DNA from: Clostridium sp.
Lineage (GTDB): Bacteria; Bacteroidota; Bacteroidia; Bacteroidales; Muribaculaceae
Assembly: GCA_023666615.1 (NCBI GenBank)
Contig: JAMPBQ010000001.1
Coordinates: forward strand, 309,186 to 373,122
Reading direction: 5' to 3'
Length of the DNA stretch: 63,937 nucleotides
Part shown: positions 44,486 through 52,863 of the stretch, piece by piece
How the letters are laid out: each line of letters opens with the position of its first letter
How positions within the stretch are numbered: position 1 is the stretch's first letter
Translations under genes and position numbers: made by a program
Notes under the pieces: generated by a model
What the model was told of the DNA's origin: nothing
The model's database searches: none
What the model saw: only the letters and a program-made list of their open reading frames with translations

Positions 44486-44557
44486 GGATGCACCCGGGCG
44501 CATCCGACTCCACAAGTTTTCGCGATATTCCGCAATCGGACGCACCAGGGTGCGTCC
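44486..44557. repeat. two REP-like hairpins ahead of rhaM
   Basis: GGATGC-ACCCGGGC-GCATCC (44486-44505) and GGACGCACC-AG-GGTGCGTCC (44538-44557). The second is a perfect 9-bp stem. They resemble each other and may attenuate read-through from the secreted enzymes into the rhamnose genes. Confidence 0.55.
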
Positions 44558-44593
44558 CTACAATTTACTAATAAATTCTACATAAATAAAATC

Positions 44594-44911
44594 ATGAAAA
44601 GATTTGCGTTTAAGATGTACCTCAAGTCCGGATGCGAGGCTGAGTACGAAAAGAGGCATGCCGCCTTGTGGCCTGAGCTTAAGGAAAGAATCACGGCATC
44701 GGGCGTGAAGAACTATTCCATCTATTGGGATAAGGACACCAACATCCTCTTTGGCTATCAGGAGGTGGAGGGCGAGGCCAATTCGCAGGACGCTGAGGCC
44801 GCGGACGAAATCACACACAAGTGGTGGGACTATATGGCCGACATTATGGAGGTCAACCCTGACAACTCGCCGGTGACCGTGCCTATCAAGGAAGTGTTCC
44901 ACCTGGACTGA
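44594..44911 (+). CDS. rhaM: L-rhamnose mutarotase
   Basis: Interconverts alpha and beta anomers of L-rhamnose ahead of the isomerase. 105 residues from the ATG at 44594; the earlier start would add 38 residues with no family match. The catalytic His22 known in E. coli RhaM is present (YEKRHAALWPEL), as are NYSIYWDKDTNILFGY and the TrpTrp of HKWWDYMADIM. First gene of the rhamnose set, nine bases ahead of rhaB. Confidence 0.93.
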   Translation: MKRFAFKMYLKSGCEAEYEKRHAALWPELKERITASGVKNYSIYWDKDTNILFGYQEVEGEANSQDAEAADEITHKWWDYMADIMEVNPDNSPVTVPIKEVFHLD

Positions 44912-44920
44912 TCCAAAGAA

Positions 44921-46348
44921 ATGAAAGAAACCACATATCATCTGGCAATAGACCTTGGCGCCACGTCGGGACGCAGCATCTTGGCGGCGTTTGACGACGA
45001 AAAGGTGGAAATGCAGGAGCTTACGCGGTTCAAGTATCCGATGATTCCGCTGAATGGGCACCTGCATTGGAATCTTCCGCTCATATACGAAGAGATCCTC
45101 AAGGCCATCAAGAAAGGCACGGAAGAGCTGCGGAGCAAGGGCGCGGAGCTGAAGTCGATAGGCATTGACAGCTGGGGCTGCGACGTGGCTTTCTTCCACA
45201 AGAGCGGGGCGTTGTCGTGCCTGCCGTTCTGCTACCGCGACAGCCACACTGAAGGGGCGGCCGAGCGATTCTGCGAGAGAATGCCGAAGGAAGAGGTGTA
45301 TGCCCGCACCGGCATACAGTTTATGGACTTCAATACTCTTTTCCAGCTTGACACGATAAAAACGCATTCGCCGGAGATAATAGAGAGCGCGGACAAAATC
45401 CTCTTTATCCCCGACGCGCTGGCCTATATGCTCACGGGCAATGCAGTGATGGAGTACACCGTAGCGTCGACGTCGCAGATGATCAATCCGAACCTCGCTG
45501 CACTTGACGAAAAAATCTTGGCGGAGCTGGGCATTCCCAGAGAGAAATTTGGGCGTTTGGCGGTTGCGAGCGATGAGATAGGCACGCTTACCCGGCAGGT
45601 GCAGGAAGCGACGGGCGCCGGACCGTTGCCGGTGATAGCGGTGGCCGGCCATGACACGGCATCAGCCGTAATCGGCATCCCTACGCCGGACAAGGACTAC
45701 GCCTATCTGAGCTGCGGCACGTGGTCGCTGCTTGGCATAGAGTCGGAAAGCCCCATAATCAACGAAAAGAGCCTGGAGTACAACATCACGAACGAGGGCG
45801 GCATAGAGGGACTGACCCGCTTTTTGAAGAACATATGCGGGATGTGGCTCTTTGAGCGCTGCCGCGAGGAATTCAAGGACGCGCCATCGGACGTGGCGGA
45901 GCTTGCCGCCCTTTGGCGCGAATCGAGCTGCGAAAGCCTTATCAACCCTGACGATCCCGCCTTCGCCCATCCGACCAGCATGACGAAGGCCATCAGCGAA
46001 TACTGCAAGGCCACGGGGCAGGCCGCGCCGGAGACCCCGGCCGACTATGTGCGCGTGATATTCCGCAGCCTTGCAAAGCGATACAAGCAGGTGCTGGGAT
46101 GGATCAAGGAGCTGTCGCCGATTGAGATAAAACGGCTGCACGTGATAGGGGGAGGCTCGCTCAACAGCCATCTTATGCAGATGACGGCCGACGAGCTTGG
46201 GATACCCGTGATAGCTGGCCCTACAGAATCGACGGCCCTGGGCAATGTGCTGGCGCAGCTCTTCGGCACCGGCCGCGCCAAAAGCTATGCTGCGATGAAG
46301 AGAATCGCGATAAATTCCACTAAGACAAAAACATACTTACCGAAATAA
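44921..46348 (+). CDS. rhaB: rhamnulokinase
   Basis: Phosphorylates L-rhamnulose at O1. A 475-residue FGGY kinase: N-terminal phosphate loop LAIDLGATSGR, IDSWGCDVAF, VAGHDTASAV, LSCGTWSLLGIE and C-terminal HVIGGGSLNSHLMQMTAD. Length fits RhaB. It lies between rhaM and rhaA in the same direction, so the steps mutarotation, isomerisation and phosphorylation are encoded together. Confidence 0.93.
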   Translation: MKETTYHLAIDLGATSGRSILAAFDDEKVEMQELTRFKYPMIPLNGHLHWNLPLIYEEILKAIKKGTEELRSKGAELKSIGIDSWGCDVAFFHKSGALSCLPFCYRDSHTEGAAERFCERMPKEEVYARTGIQFMDFNTLFQLDTIKTHSPEIIESADKILFIPDALAYMLTGNAVMEYTVASTSQMINPNLAALDEKILAELGIPREKFGRLAVASDEIGTLTRQVQEATGAGPLPVIAVAGHDTASAVIGIPTPDKDYAYLSCGTWSLLGIESESPIINEKSLEYNITNEGGIEGLTRFLKNICGMWLFERCREEFKDAPSDVAELAALWRESSCESLINPDDPAFAHPTSMTKAISEYCKATGQAAPETPADYVRVIFRSLAKRYKQVLGWIKELSPIEIKRLHVIGGGSLNSHLMQMTADELGIPVIAGPTESTALGNVLAQLFGTGRAKSYAAMKRIAINSTKTKTYLPK

Positions 46349-46364
46349 CAAATTTACAAATATT

Positions 46365-47618
46365 ATGAAAGAAGAACTTATCGAGCGGGCGTATGAGATA
46401 GCCCGCGAGCGCTATGCCGCCATCGGAGTTGACACTGAAAAAGTGCTCGGACAAATGCAGGATTTTCACTTGAGCATGCACTGCTGGCAGGCCGATGACG
46501 TGGCCGGCTTTGAGAACCAGGGCGGGCAGCTGACCGGCGGCATCCAGGTGAACGGCAATTATCCCGGCAAGGCGCGCAACATGGAGGAGCTTCGCGCCGA
46601 CATCCTCTACGCCATGAGCCTGATTCCCGGCAAGCACCGCCTGAACCTGCACGAGATATATGGCGATTTTGGGGGCAAGTACGTTGACCGCGACGAGGTG
46701 ACCGTAGAACACTTCCAAAGCTGGATTGACTGGGGAAAGGCCAACGACATAAAGCTCGACTTCAACTCCACTTCGTTTTCTCACCCCAAGAGCGGCGATT
46801 TGAGCCTGGCGAACCCCGACAAGGCAATCCGCGATTTTTGGATAGAGCACAGCAAGCGCTGCCGCGCGATATCGCAGGCCATCGGCGAAGCTCAGCAAGA
46901 CCCCTGCATCATGAACACGTGGGTGCATGACGGAAGCAAGGACATCACCGTAAACCGCTATCTCTACCGCGAGCTTCTGAAGGACTCGCTGGACCAAATC
47001 TTTGAGCACAGGTATGACTGGATGAAGGATTGCGTTGAATCAAAGGTGTTCGGCATCGGCCTTGAGAGCTACACCGTGGGCAGCAACGACTTCTACACTG
47101 CCTACGCGGCAAAGAACAATATGATGATCACCCTCGACACGGGTCATTTCCACCCCACTGAGAGCGTGGCGGACAAGGTGAGCGCCATGCTGCTGTTCGT
47201 GCCCGAGCTGATGCTGCACGTGAGCCGCCCCGTGCGCTGGGACTCCGACCACGTGACCATCATGGACGACCCCACCATGGACCTCTTCAGCGAAATCGTG
47301 CGCGCCGGCGCCCTGAACCGCGTGCATTACGGCCTTGACTATTTCGACGGCACCCTCAATCGCATCGGCGCATACGTGATAGGCAGCCGCGCAGCGCAGA
47401 AGTGCATGCTCCGCGCTCTGCTGGAGCCCATAGCCACTCTGCGCCAGTATGAGCTTGAAGACAAGAAATTCCAGCGCCTGGCGCTGCTTGAGGAGTGCAA
47501 GAACCTGCCATGGAACGCAGTGTATGACGAATTCTGCCGCCGCAACGGCGTGCCCGCCGGCGAGGCATACATCTCAGAAGTAGAGAAATACGAGAAGGAC
47601 GTAACATCGAAAAGGTAA
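46365..47618 (+). CDS. rhaA: L-rhamnose isomerase
   Basis: Converts L-rhamnose to L-rhamnulose with a divalent metal. 417 residues, the normal size. Family blocks are GLGIESYTVGSNDFY-like GIGLESYTVGSND, LDTGHFHPTESVADK, RWDSDHVTIMDDPTM and FDGTLNRIGAYVIGSRA, which carry the metal ligands. The 3' end is unusual: the last codons and stop are part of a 30-bp unit that is repeated in tandem just downstream (47606-47665). Confidence 0.95.
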   Translation: MKEELIERAYEIARERYAAIGVDTEKVLGQMQDFHLSMHCWQADDVAGFENQGGQLTGGIQVNGNYPGKARNMEELRADILYAMSLIPGKHRLNLHEIYGDFGGKYVDRDEVTVEHFQSWIDWGKANDIKLDFNSTSFSHPKSGDLSLANPDKAIRDFWIEHSKRCRAISQAIGEAQQDPCIMNTWVHDGSKDITVNRYLYRELLKDSLDQIFEHRYDWMKDCVESKVFGIGLESYTVGSNDFYTAYAAKNNMMITLDTGHFHPTESVADKVSAMLLFVPELMLHVSRPVRWDSDHVTIMDDPTMDLFSEIVRAGALNRVHYGLDYFDGTLNRIGAYVIGSRAAQKCMLRALLEPIATLRQYELEDKKFQRLALLEECKNLPWNAVYDEFCRRNGVPAGEAYISEVEKYEKDVTSKR

Positions 47619-47665
47619 GGCAGGCAAGTGGCCTAATCGAAAAGGTAAGGCAGGCAAGTGGCCTA
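47606..47665 (+). repeat. 30-bp perfect tandem duplication at the rhaA stop
   Basis: The unit starting ATCGAAAAGGTAAGGCAGGC and ending AAGTGGCCTA occurs at 47606-47635 and again at 47636-47665 with no mismatch. The first copy contains the final rhaA codons and stop. Confidence 0.9.
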
Positions 47666-47671
47666 TGGCCT

Positions 47672-47739
47672 AGGCAAGTGCCGCTTCGCGGCGCTTGCCT
47701 TGCGGACGCAGTCCGCATTTGCCTTGCGGCGTAACCGCA
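47672..47739. repeat. three hairpins between rhaA and rhaT
   Basis: AGGCAAGTGCCGC-TTCG-CGGCGCTTGCCT (stem 12-13 bp with a TTCG loop), then TGCGGAC-GCA-GTCCGCA, then TGCGG-CGTAA-CCGCA. They lie inside the operon and could set differential mRNA stability or attenuate rhaT. Confidence 0.75.
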
Positions 47740-47768
47740 CTTACCTGTATACATCAACTAACGTTTAT

Positions 47769-48797
47769 ATGGAAATATTAATAGGGCTGCTGATAATAGC
47801 GGCGGGGGCTTTTTGCCAATCGAGCTGCTATGTGCCCATCAACAAGATAAAGAGCTGGAGCTGGGAGAGCTATTGGATAGTGCAGGGCGTGTTCGCATGG
47901 CTGGCGCTTCCGCTGCTTGGGGCATTGCTGGCGGTGCCGCAAGGACATTCACTCGGCGAGCTGTTCCAGGCCAGCCCGAGTTCAACGCTTCTCACAATTT
48001 TCTTTGGCGCGCTTTGGGGCGTCGGGGGCTTGACGTTCGGGCTTTCGATGCGCTACCTCGGCGTGGCCCTTGGGCAGTCAATTGCCCTGGGCACCTGCGC
48101 GGGTCTTGGCACTATACTTGGCCCTGTGGCGCTCAATATGCTCTATCCGGGGCAGGGCATGCTCTCCAGCCTCACGTGGTCGGTGATCATAGGCGTGGCG
48201 GTGACGCTCTTGGGCATAGCCGTGATAGGCGCGGCGGGGTCGATGAAGGCTTCGTCGCTGAGCGAAGAAGAGAAAAAGAAAGCCGTTAAGGACTTCAATT
48301 TCGGCAAGGGCATAGCCGTGGCTCTTCTGTGCGGCCTTATGAGCGCCTGCTTCAACATAGGTCTTGCGGTGGGCGGCGAAATACGGTTTGAGGGCGTCAA
48401 CCCTATGTATGAAACCCTTCCCGCCACCTTCCTGGTGACATTGGGCGGGTTCATCACCAATGCCGCGTATTGCTTCGCTCAAAACACGAAGAACAAGACC
48501 TGGGGCGACTATGCCAAAGGGTCGGTGTGGGGCAACAATCTTTTGTTTTGCCTTTTGGCCGGCGCATTGTGGTACAGCCAATTCTTCGGGTTGTCGCTTG
48601 GCAAGGGATTTTTGACCTCTTCCCCGGCGCTGTTGGCCTTCGCGTGGTGCATACTGATGGCGCTCAACGTAGTGTTCTCCAACCTATGGGGAGTGATATT
48701 GAAAGAATGGGCGGGATGCTCCAAGAAGACGATCGCCACGCTTGTGGCCGGCATCGTTATACTTGTGATCTCTACGTTCCTGCCCCAAATTTTGTAA
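47769..48797 (+). CDS. rhaT: L-rhamnose:proton symporter
   Basis: Inner-membrane importer of L-rhamnose, 342 residues with about ten hydrophobic helices. RhaT blocks: FCQSSCYVPINKIKSWSWE, WGVGGLTFGLSMRYLGVALG, FGKGIAVALLCGLMSACFN and NVVFSNLWGVILKEWAG. The ATG at 47769 follows a short AT-rich leader beyond the hairpin cluster; the upstream start at 47658 would translate the hairpins and is rejected. rhaD begins 18 bases later. Confidence 0.93.
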   Translation: MEILIGLLIIAAGAFCQSSCYVPINKIKSWSWESYWIVQGVFAWLALPLLGALLAVPQGHSLGELFQASPSSTLLTIFFGALWGVGGLTFGLSMRYLGVALGQSIALGTCAGLGTILGPVALNMLYPGQGMLSSLTWSVIIGVAVTLLGIAVIGAAGSMKASSLSEEEKKKAVKDFNFGKGIAVALLCGLMSACFNIGLAVGGEIRFEGVNPMYETLPATFLVTLGGFITNAAYCFAQNTKNKTWGDYAKGSVWGNNLLFCLLAGALWYSQFFGLSLGKGFLTSSPALLAFAWCILMALNVVFSNLWGVILKEWAGCSKKTIATLVAGIVILVISTFLPQIL

Positions 48798-48815
48798 AAA
48801 TCAAAGATAAATATT

Positions 48816-49625
48816 ATGTCGATTCTTGACACTCGCGCGGCCTTGGCAAAGGAGGTGGCGCAAATAGCCGAAGCGGCGGGCTACCTGTGGCAGAAGGGCT
48901 GGGCCGAGCGCAACGGCGGAAACATTACCGTAAACATTACCGAGCATGCTGACGAAGAGATGCGCGCCATGCTGGCCATCAGCCCGGCCTATCCGATAGG
49001 CATCACTCTGCCCCACCTGAAGGGATGCTATTTCTTTTGCAAGGGCACGCAGATGCGCATGCGCGACTTGGCCCGCTGGCCTATGGAAAACGGCTCCATC
49101 ATCCGCATACTCGATGACTGCGCCAGCTATGAAATCATAGCGGACAACCCTGTGAAGCCCACATCGGAGCTGCCATCGCACTTGGCCGTACACAATTACC
49201 TGATAGGGAAGGGATCAACATTCAAGGCATCGCTGCATACGCATCCGATAGAGCTGGTGGCCATGAGCCACAACAAGGCATTCCTCAATGAAGAAGTAAT
49301 CTCCAAGCTGCTGTGGTCGATGATACCCGAGACGAAGGCCTTCGCACCGCGCGGGCTTGGCGTAGTGCCCTACATGCTGCCCTCCTCGTCGGCTTTGGCC
49401 GATGAGACCATAAAGGCCATTGAAAGGAATTTTGACGTGGTGATGTGGGAGAAGCACGGAGTGTTTGCGGTGGACAATGACATTATGTCGGCCTTCGACC
49501 AGGTGGACGTGCTCAACAAGAGCGCCAACATCTATATGTGCGCGAGGTCGATGGGATTCGTCCCTGACGGCATGAGCGACGAGCAAATGACCGAGCTATC
49601 AACAGTGTTCAACTTGCCCAAATAA
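48816..49625 (+). CDS. rhaD: rhamnulose-1-phosphate aldolase
   Basis: Class II aldolase that splits rhamnulose-1-P into dihydroxyacetone phosphate and L-lactaldehyde. 269 residues, near the usual length. Zinc-ligand and active-site blocks are seen: KGWAERNGGNIT, SELPSHLAVHNYL, ASLHTHPIELVAMSH (His-x-His) and VVMWEKHGVFAVDND (His). No lactaldehyde reductase or dehydrogenase is present in the window, so that step must be encoded elsewhere. Confidence 0.94.
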   Translation: MSILDTRAALAKEVAQIAEAAGYLWQKGWAERNGGNITVNITEHADEEMRAMLAISPAYPIGITLPHLKGCYFFCKGTQMRMRDLARWPMENGSIIRILDDCASYEIIADNPVKPTSELPSHLAVHNYLIGKGSTFKASLHTHPIELVAMSHNKAFLNEEVISKLLWSMIPETKAFAPRGLGVVPYMLPSSSALADETIKAIERNFDVVMWEKHGVFAVDNDIMSAFDQVDVLNKSANIYMCARSMGFVPDGMSDEQMTELSTVFNLPK

Positions 49626-49628
49626 GAC

Positions 49629-50993
49629 ATGAGACATACAGCCATTTACGCCCTTGCGGCCTTTGCGCTGGCATCCTGCGGACAAGGCGGGAAGGATGGG
49701 GCTCAGACGGAAATCAACGATTCGACCACTCCGCTGCATTTGCTGCAGCCCGACTATGCAACCCCCTACGGGAAGCTGGACGCGGATTCGGTGAAGGCGG
49801 ATGTAGACCGCGTATTCGCTTACATTGACCGCGTGACGCCGGCCAAGATGACAGACGGGAAGGTGAACCAAGGCACATACCGCCTTACCAGCTATGAGTG
49901 GGGCGTGATGTACGACGCGCTTTTGGACGCGGCGAAAATCACGGGCGACAAGAAATATTCCGACTATGTGAGCGACCGCATAGGATTCTTGGCCCGCCAG
50001 GCAGACGCCTTTGAAGGAGACGCAAAGGCTGACGGCCAGCTAAGGCAAGTGAAGATGCCATTGACCCTCGACGACGCCGGGGCCATGTCGGGGGCATGGA
50101 TGCGCGCGGCGATGGCAGACACGACGCTTGACTTAGGCAAATACATTGAATCATATTGGAAGGTGGTGGAGACGGCGCCGGTGCATCTGGCTGACGGCAC
50201 GATAGCGCGCAACCGCCCACACTACAACTCAGTATGGCTTGATGACATGTTCATGGCTCTGCCATCGATGGCCGTGCGCAGCCAGTACGCGTCAGACCCG
50301 CGGCAGCTTGACGAGGCTGCGGACATAGCCGCGGGCTTCATAAAGCGCATGTGGATGCCCGAGAAAGGAATCTTCAGGCATGGATATGTGGAAGGGGCGG
50401 AATTTCAGCCCTCCATGGCCTGGGGGCGCGCCAACGGGTGGGCCATCCTGACGCTCAGCCAGCTCTTGGACTATCTGCCGGAGAATCACCCGCGAAGGGC
50501 AGAACTGCTGGATGTATTTCAGAAGCATGCGGCAGGCTTGGCTAGGCTGCAGGGCATAGACGGGTTTTGGCACCAGCTGCTGGACAGGCCCGAGACATAT
50601 GAAGAGACGTCGGCCACCGCAATTTTCACCTACGCGCTGGCGCACGGCATAAACCAAGGATGGCTGGATCCGGCCACTTTCGGGCCGGTGGCCCAGCTGG
50701 GCTGGGAGGCCGTGGCCTCGAAGATCAACGGAGAAGGCGAGGTGGAGGACGTGTGCGTAGGCACGGGCATGGGGTTCGACCCGGCATTCTACGCCTATCG
50801 CCCCGTGAGCGTAAAGGCCGCGCACGGTTATGGCCCGGCCATTTGGGCGGGCGTGGAGATGATAAGGCTCATCAATGCCCAGCATCCCTACCTGAACGAC
50901 AGCGCCATCCACTATTATGCCGTTGACCCCGAGGCTGAGGTGCCCTTGTTCAGCCTTGACTCCAACGGAAAAGCCACAGAAGTGCTGCATTAA
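49629..50993 (+). CDS. GH105 unsaturated rhamnogalacturonyl hydrolase
   Basis: A 454-residue lipoprotein (lipobox LASC, Cys17) of GH105. It removes the 4,5-unsaturated galacturonate left by PL11 from rhamnose-containing oligosaccharides. The alpha/alpha barrel carries YNSVWLDDMFMALP with Asp205-Asp206 (catalytic region), FQPSMAWGRANGWA and LDRPETYEETSATAIF, all GH105 landmarks. It follows rhaD by three bases, which ties release of rhamnose to its catabolism. The lipid anchor places it at a membrane, probably the periplasmic or surface side. Confidence 0.9.
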   Translation: MRHTAIYALAAFALASCGQGGKDGAQTEINDSTTPLHLLQPDYATPYGKLDADSVKADVDRVFAYIDRVTPAKMTDGKVNQGTYRLTSYEWGVMYDALLDAAKITGDKKYSDYVSDRIGFLARQADAFEGDAKADGQLRQVKMPLTLDDAGAMSGAWMRAAMADTTLDLGKYIESYWKVVETAPVHLADGTIARNRPHYNSVWLDDMFMALPSMAVRSQYASDPRQLDEAADIAAGFIKRMWMPEKGIFRHGYVEGAEFQPSMAWGRANGWAILTLSQLLDYLPENHPRRAELLDVFQKHAAGLARLQGIDGFWHQLLDRPETYEETSATAIFTYALAHGINQGWLDPATFGPVAQLGWEAVASKINGEGEVEDVCVGTGMGFDPAFYAYRPVSVKAAHGYGPAIWAGVEMIRLINAQHPYLNDSAIHYYAVDPEAEVPLFSLDSNGKATEVLH

Positions 50994-51052
50994 ATATGGT
51001 TAAATAGTGTTAACAAACATTTATCCGTTAACTATTTTAAAACGATAAGCAT

Positions 51053-51060
51053 TAAATTTG
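51053..51060 (+). promoter_or_regulatory. -7 box for the GNAT pair
   Basis: TAAATTTG in an AT-rich 150-base gap after GH105, about 85 bases ahead of the small upstream gene. Confidence 0.5.
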
Positions 51061-51145
51061 TGTTTTAAAATAGACAAATTGTATTTTTTGAAGTTGAAGC
51101 TGCAAATACAGTTTTTTCTAATAAGAGGCTAAATAAATCAGACTA

Positions 51146-51331
51146 ATGTTGCCAACCAATCCAAATCCGCCAATGACAGGGCTTGAAATAAGTCGTTTCC
51201 GTAAGGAGATGGCTCGCAAAATGCGTGGTGACTTCACCTCCCAAGAAAAGGAACGTTATATCCAAGCGCAAGGCGTCTATGAAGCAATATTAAAAAACAA
51301 TGGAGGGAAGAACCCAATTTTCGGCTACTGA
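51146..51331 (+). CDS. small protein ahead of GNAT, possible antitoxin
   Basis: A 61-residue protein, Pro-rich at the start (MLPTNPNPPM), then helical and charged (SRFRKEMARKMRGDFTSQEK). It is not the ribbon-helix-helix DUF1778 type usually found with GNAT toxins. It overlaps the acetyltransferase gene by 32 bases in a different frame, which suggests translational coupling and a partner role, possibly as antitoxin. This is inferred from position only. Confidence 0.5.
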   Translation: MLPTNPNPPMTGLEISRFRKEMARKMRGDFTSQEKERYIQAQGVYEAILKNNGGKNPIFGY

Positions 51332-51872
51332 AATTAAAATATCACCAATAACGGAGAGCGACTATCAATCGCTCTCCACTTTTTATTGTGGAGAATCAGA
51401 GATTGACAGATTCTTCCATGAAGAAGTGTCACTATGCTCAAAATATAAATATCTTTCGCCGTACAAATGTACATTTAGTGAGACCGGCGAAATTGTAGGC
51501 GCATTCACTTTATGCAATGATATCTTGAGATTGGAGTATGAGGACAAAGTGGATTTCCCAAATTTGAGCGCTGAATATGATAGCATATTTCAGAGACAAA
51601 CCACCTATCCCGCCATTAATATAGGGCATTTGGCCATCAGGCAAGATTGCCAATCGAAAGGTATAGGCGCTATTATTGTTTATTTCGTGCAGATGACGTT
51701 TGCGCGATACAGAATGTCAGGCTGTCAATTTGTCACTGTTGATGCTCTCAACAATCCTCGCGCCATACGTTTTTATCAAGATAAAGTTGGATTTGAATTT
51801 CAGACCGTTTCCGATTTAAGCAATCATACGCGCAGGATGTATTCAGACATATTCACGCATGCGATGCAATAA
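51300..51872 (+). CDS. GNAT acetyltransferase, toxin-like
   Basis: A 190-residue GCN5-related acetyltransferase. The acetyl-CoA loop reads IGHLAIRQDCQSKGIGAI (Q/R-x-x-G-x-G/A type), followed by DALNNPRAIRFYQDKVGFE, the pattern seen in TacT-like toxins that acetylate aminoacyl-tRNA. The N-terminus (SPITESDYQSLSTFYCGESE, with IDRFFHEEV) also resembles that group. The target is not proven. AT-rich compared with the flanking GH105 and DUF4861 genes, so it is probably a later insertion. Confidence 0.7.
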   Translation: MEGRTQFSATEIKISPITESDYQSLSTFYCGESEIDRFFHEEVSLCSKYKYLSPYKCTFSETGEIVGAFTLCNDILRLEYEDKVDFPNLSAEYDSIFQRQTTYPAINIGHLAIRQDCQSKGIGAIIVYFVQMTFARYRMSGCQFVTVDALNNPRAIRFYQDKVGFEFQTVSDLSNHTRRMYSDIFTHAMQ

Positions 51873-51886
51873 TAAACTATAAAATT

Positions 51887-52783
51887 ATGAGAAGGATGGC
51901 AATGATGGCGCTTGGCCTGATAGCGTGTTGTGGCGCTTTTGGGCAGACAGACGCCTACATAAAGCTTAACGACAAGGCAGGGAAGCATCCTAGGATAGTG
52001 TCAATCACATATCCGGGCGATGCCGACAACCTGGATATGTACAACAGTATATATGGGCATGGGGCCGTGATAGAGAACCCGTGGGTGGCATATCGCGTGT
52101 ACATGGACAATAGGCAGAGCCTTGACCTCTACGTGAAGCAAAAGCCGCAGCTGGAACTTGACGCTACGGGATTTTACACTACGCCTGAACAGTTAGCCGA
52201 GGGCTATGGCTGCGATGTGCTGTGGGCCGGAAAGTCGATAGGGGCGGGGTCGTTCCGCGGCTGGAAGGATAGGGAGCTCTTCACCATTGACCAAGTGGAG
52301 GAGAGGACGCAGACTGTGGTGTCGCCTTCTTGCGTAGAGGCGTATGACAAGGCGTGGCAATTCAACGGGCATGACATCAATATGACGCAGACGTACTCCA
52401 TGAGTGGCGATTCGGATGAGCTGACTGTGAAAATCAAGCTGGAAGGGTATGGCCCAGATGATTTGTTCTGCACCGGCATTCAAAAGCTGGAGCTTGACAA
52501 CAAGGGATTCATAAATCCAAAAGGCTTTGCGGCATCGCACGGGCGCAACGTGCCCGACAAGGCGCAGCCGGAGATGGTGGAGACCGTGGTGCTGGGAATA
52601 GCGGTGGACCCCAAAAATATTGTTGAGGCATATGAGGATGATTTGAACTATCTGTTTGTGGTGCGTCCAGACAGCGAGGGAGTGATTACATACAGGGTGT
52701 TTGCGTCGGGCTCTCGCGCCGAGGCGTTTAAGAATGACGGAGGCAAATCTTGGTTTGAATACATTTCTTCATTGGCCAAATAG
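51887..52783 (+). CDS. DUF4861-like secreted protein
   Basis: A 298-residue secreted protein (signal peptide to CCGAFGQ). Blocks such as YNSIYGHGAVIENPWVAYRV, WAGKSIGAGSFRGWKD and YSMSGDSDELTVKIKLEG resemble DUF4861 proteins, which are common in pectin-type utilization loci next to GH105. The catalytic activity of the family is not known to me. It sits 14 bases behind the GNAT gene but in GC-richer DNA; it probably belonged to the GH105 operon before the GNAT pair inserted. Confidence 0.6.
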   Translation: MRRMAMMALGLIACCGAFGQTDAYIKLNDKAGKHPRIVSITYPGDADNLDMYNSIYGHGAVIENPWVAYRVYMDNRQSLDLYVKQKPQLELDATGFYTTPEQLAEGYGCDVLWAGKSIGAGSFRGWKDRELFTIDQVEERTQTVVSPSCVEAYDKAWQFNGHDINMTQTYSMSGDSDELTVKIKLEGYGPDDLFCTGIQKLELDNKGFINPKGFAASHGRNVPDKAQPEMVETVVLGIAVDPKNIVEAYEDDLNYLFVVRPDSEGVITYRVFASGSRAEAFKNDGGKSWFEYISSLAK

Positions 52784-52863
52784 ATTAAAATCTGAGGGCG
52801 TCGCGAACAAAAGGCCTTGTTATTGAATTTTGATAATAAGGACAAAAAAAATATGCGATGATT

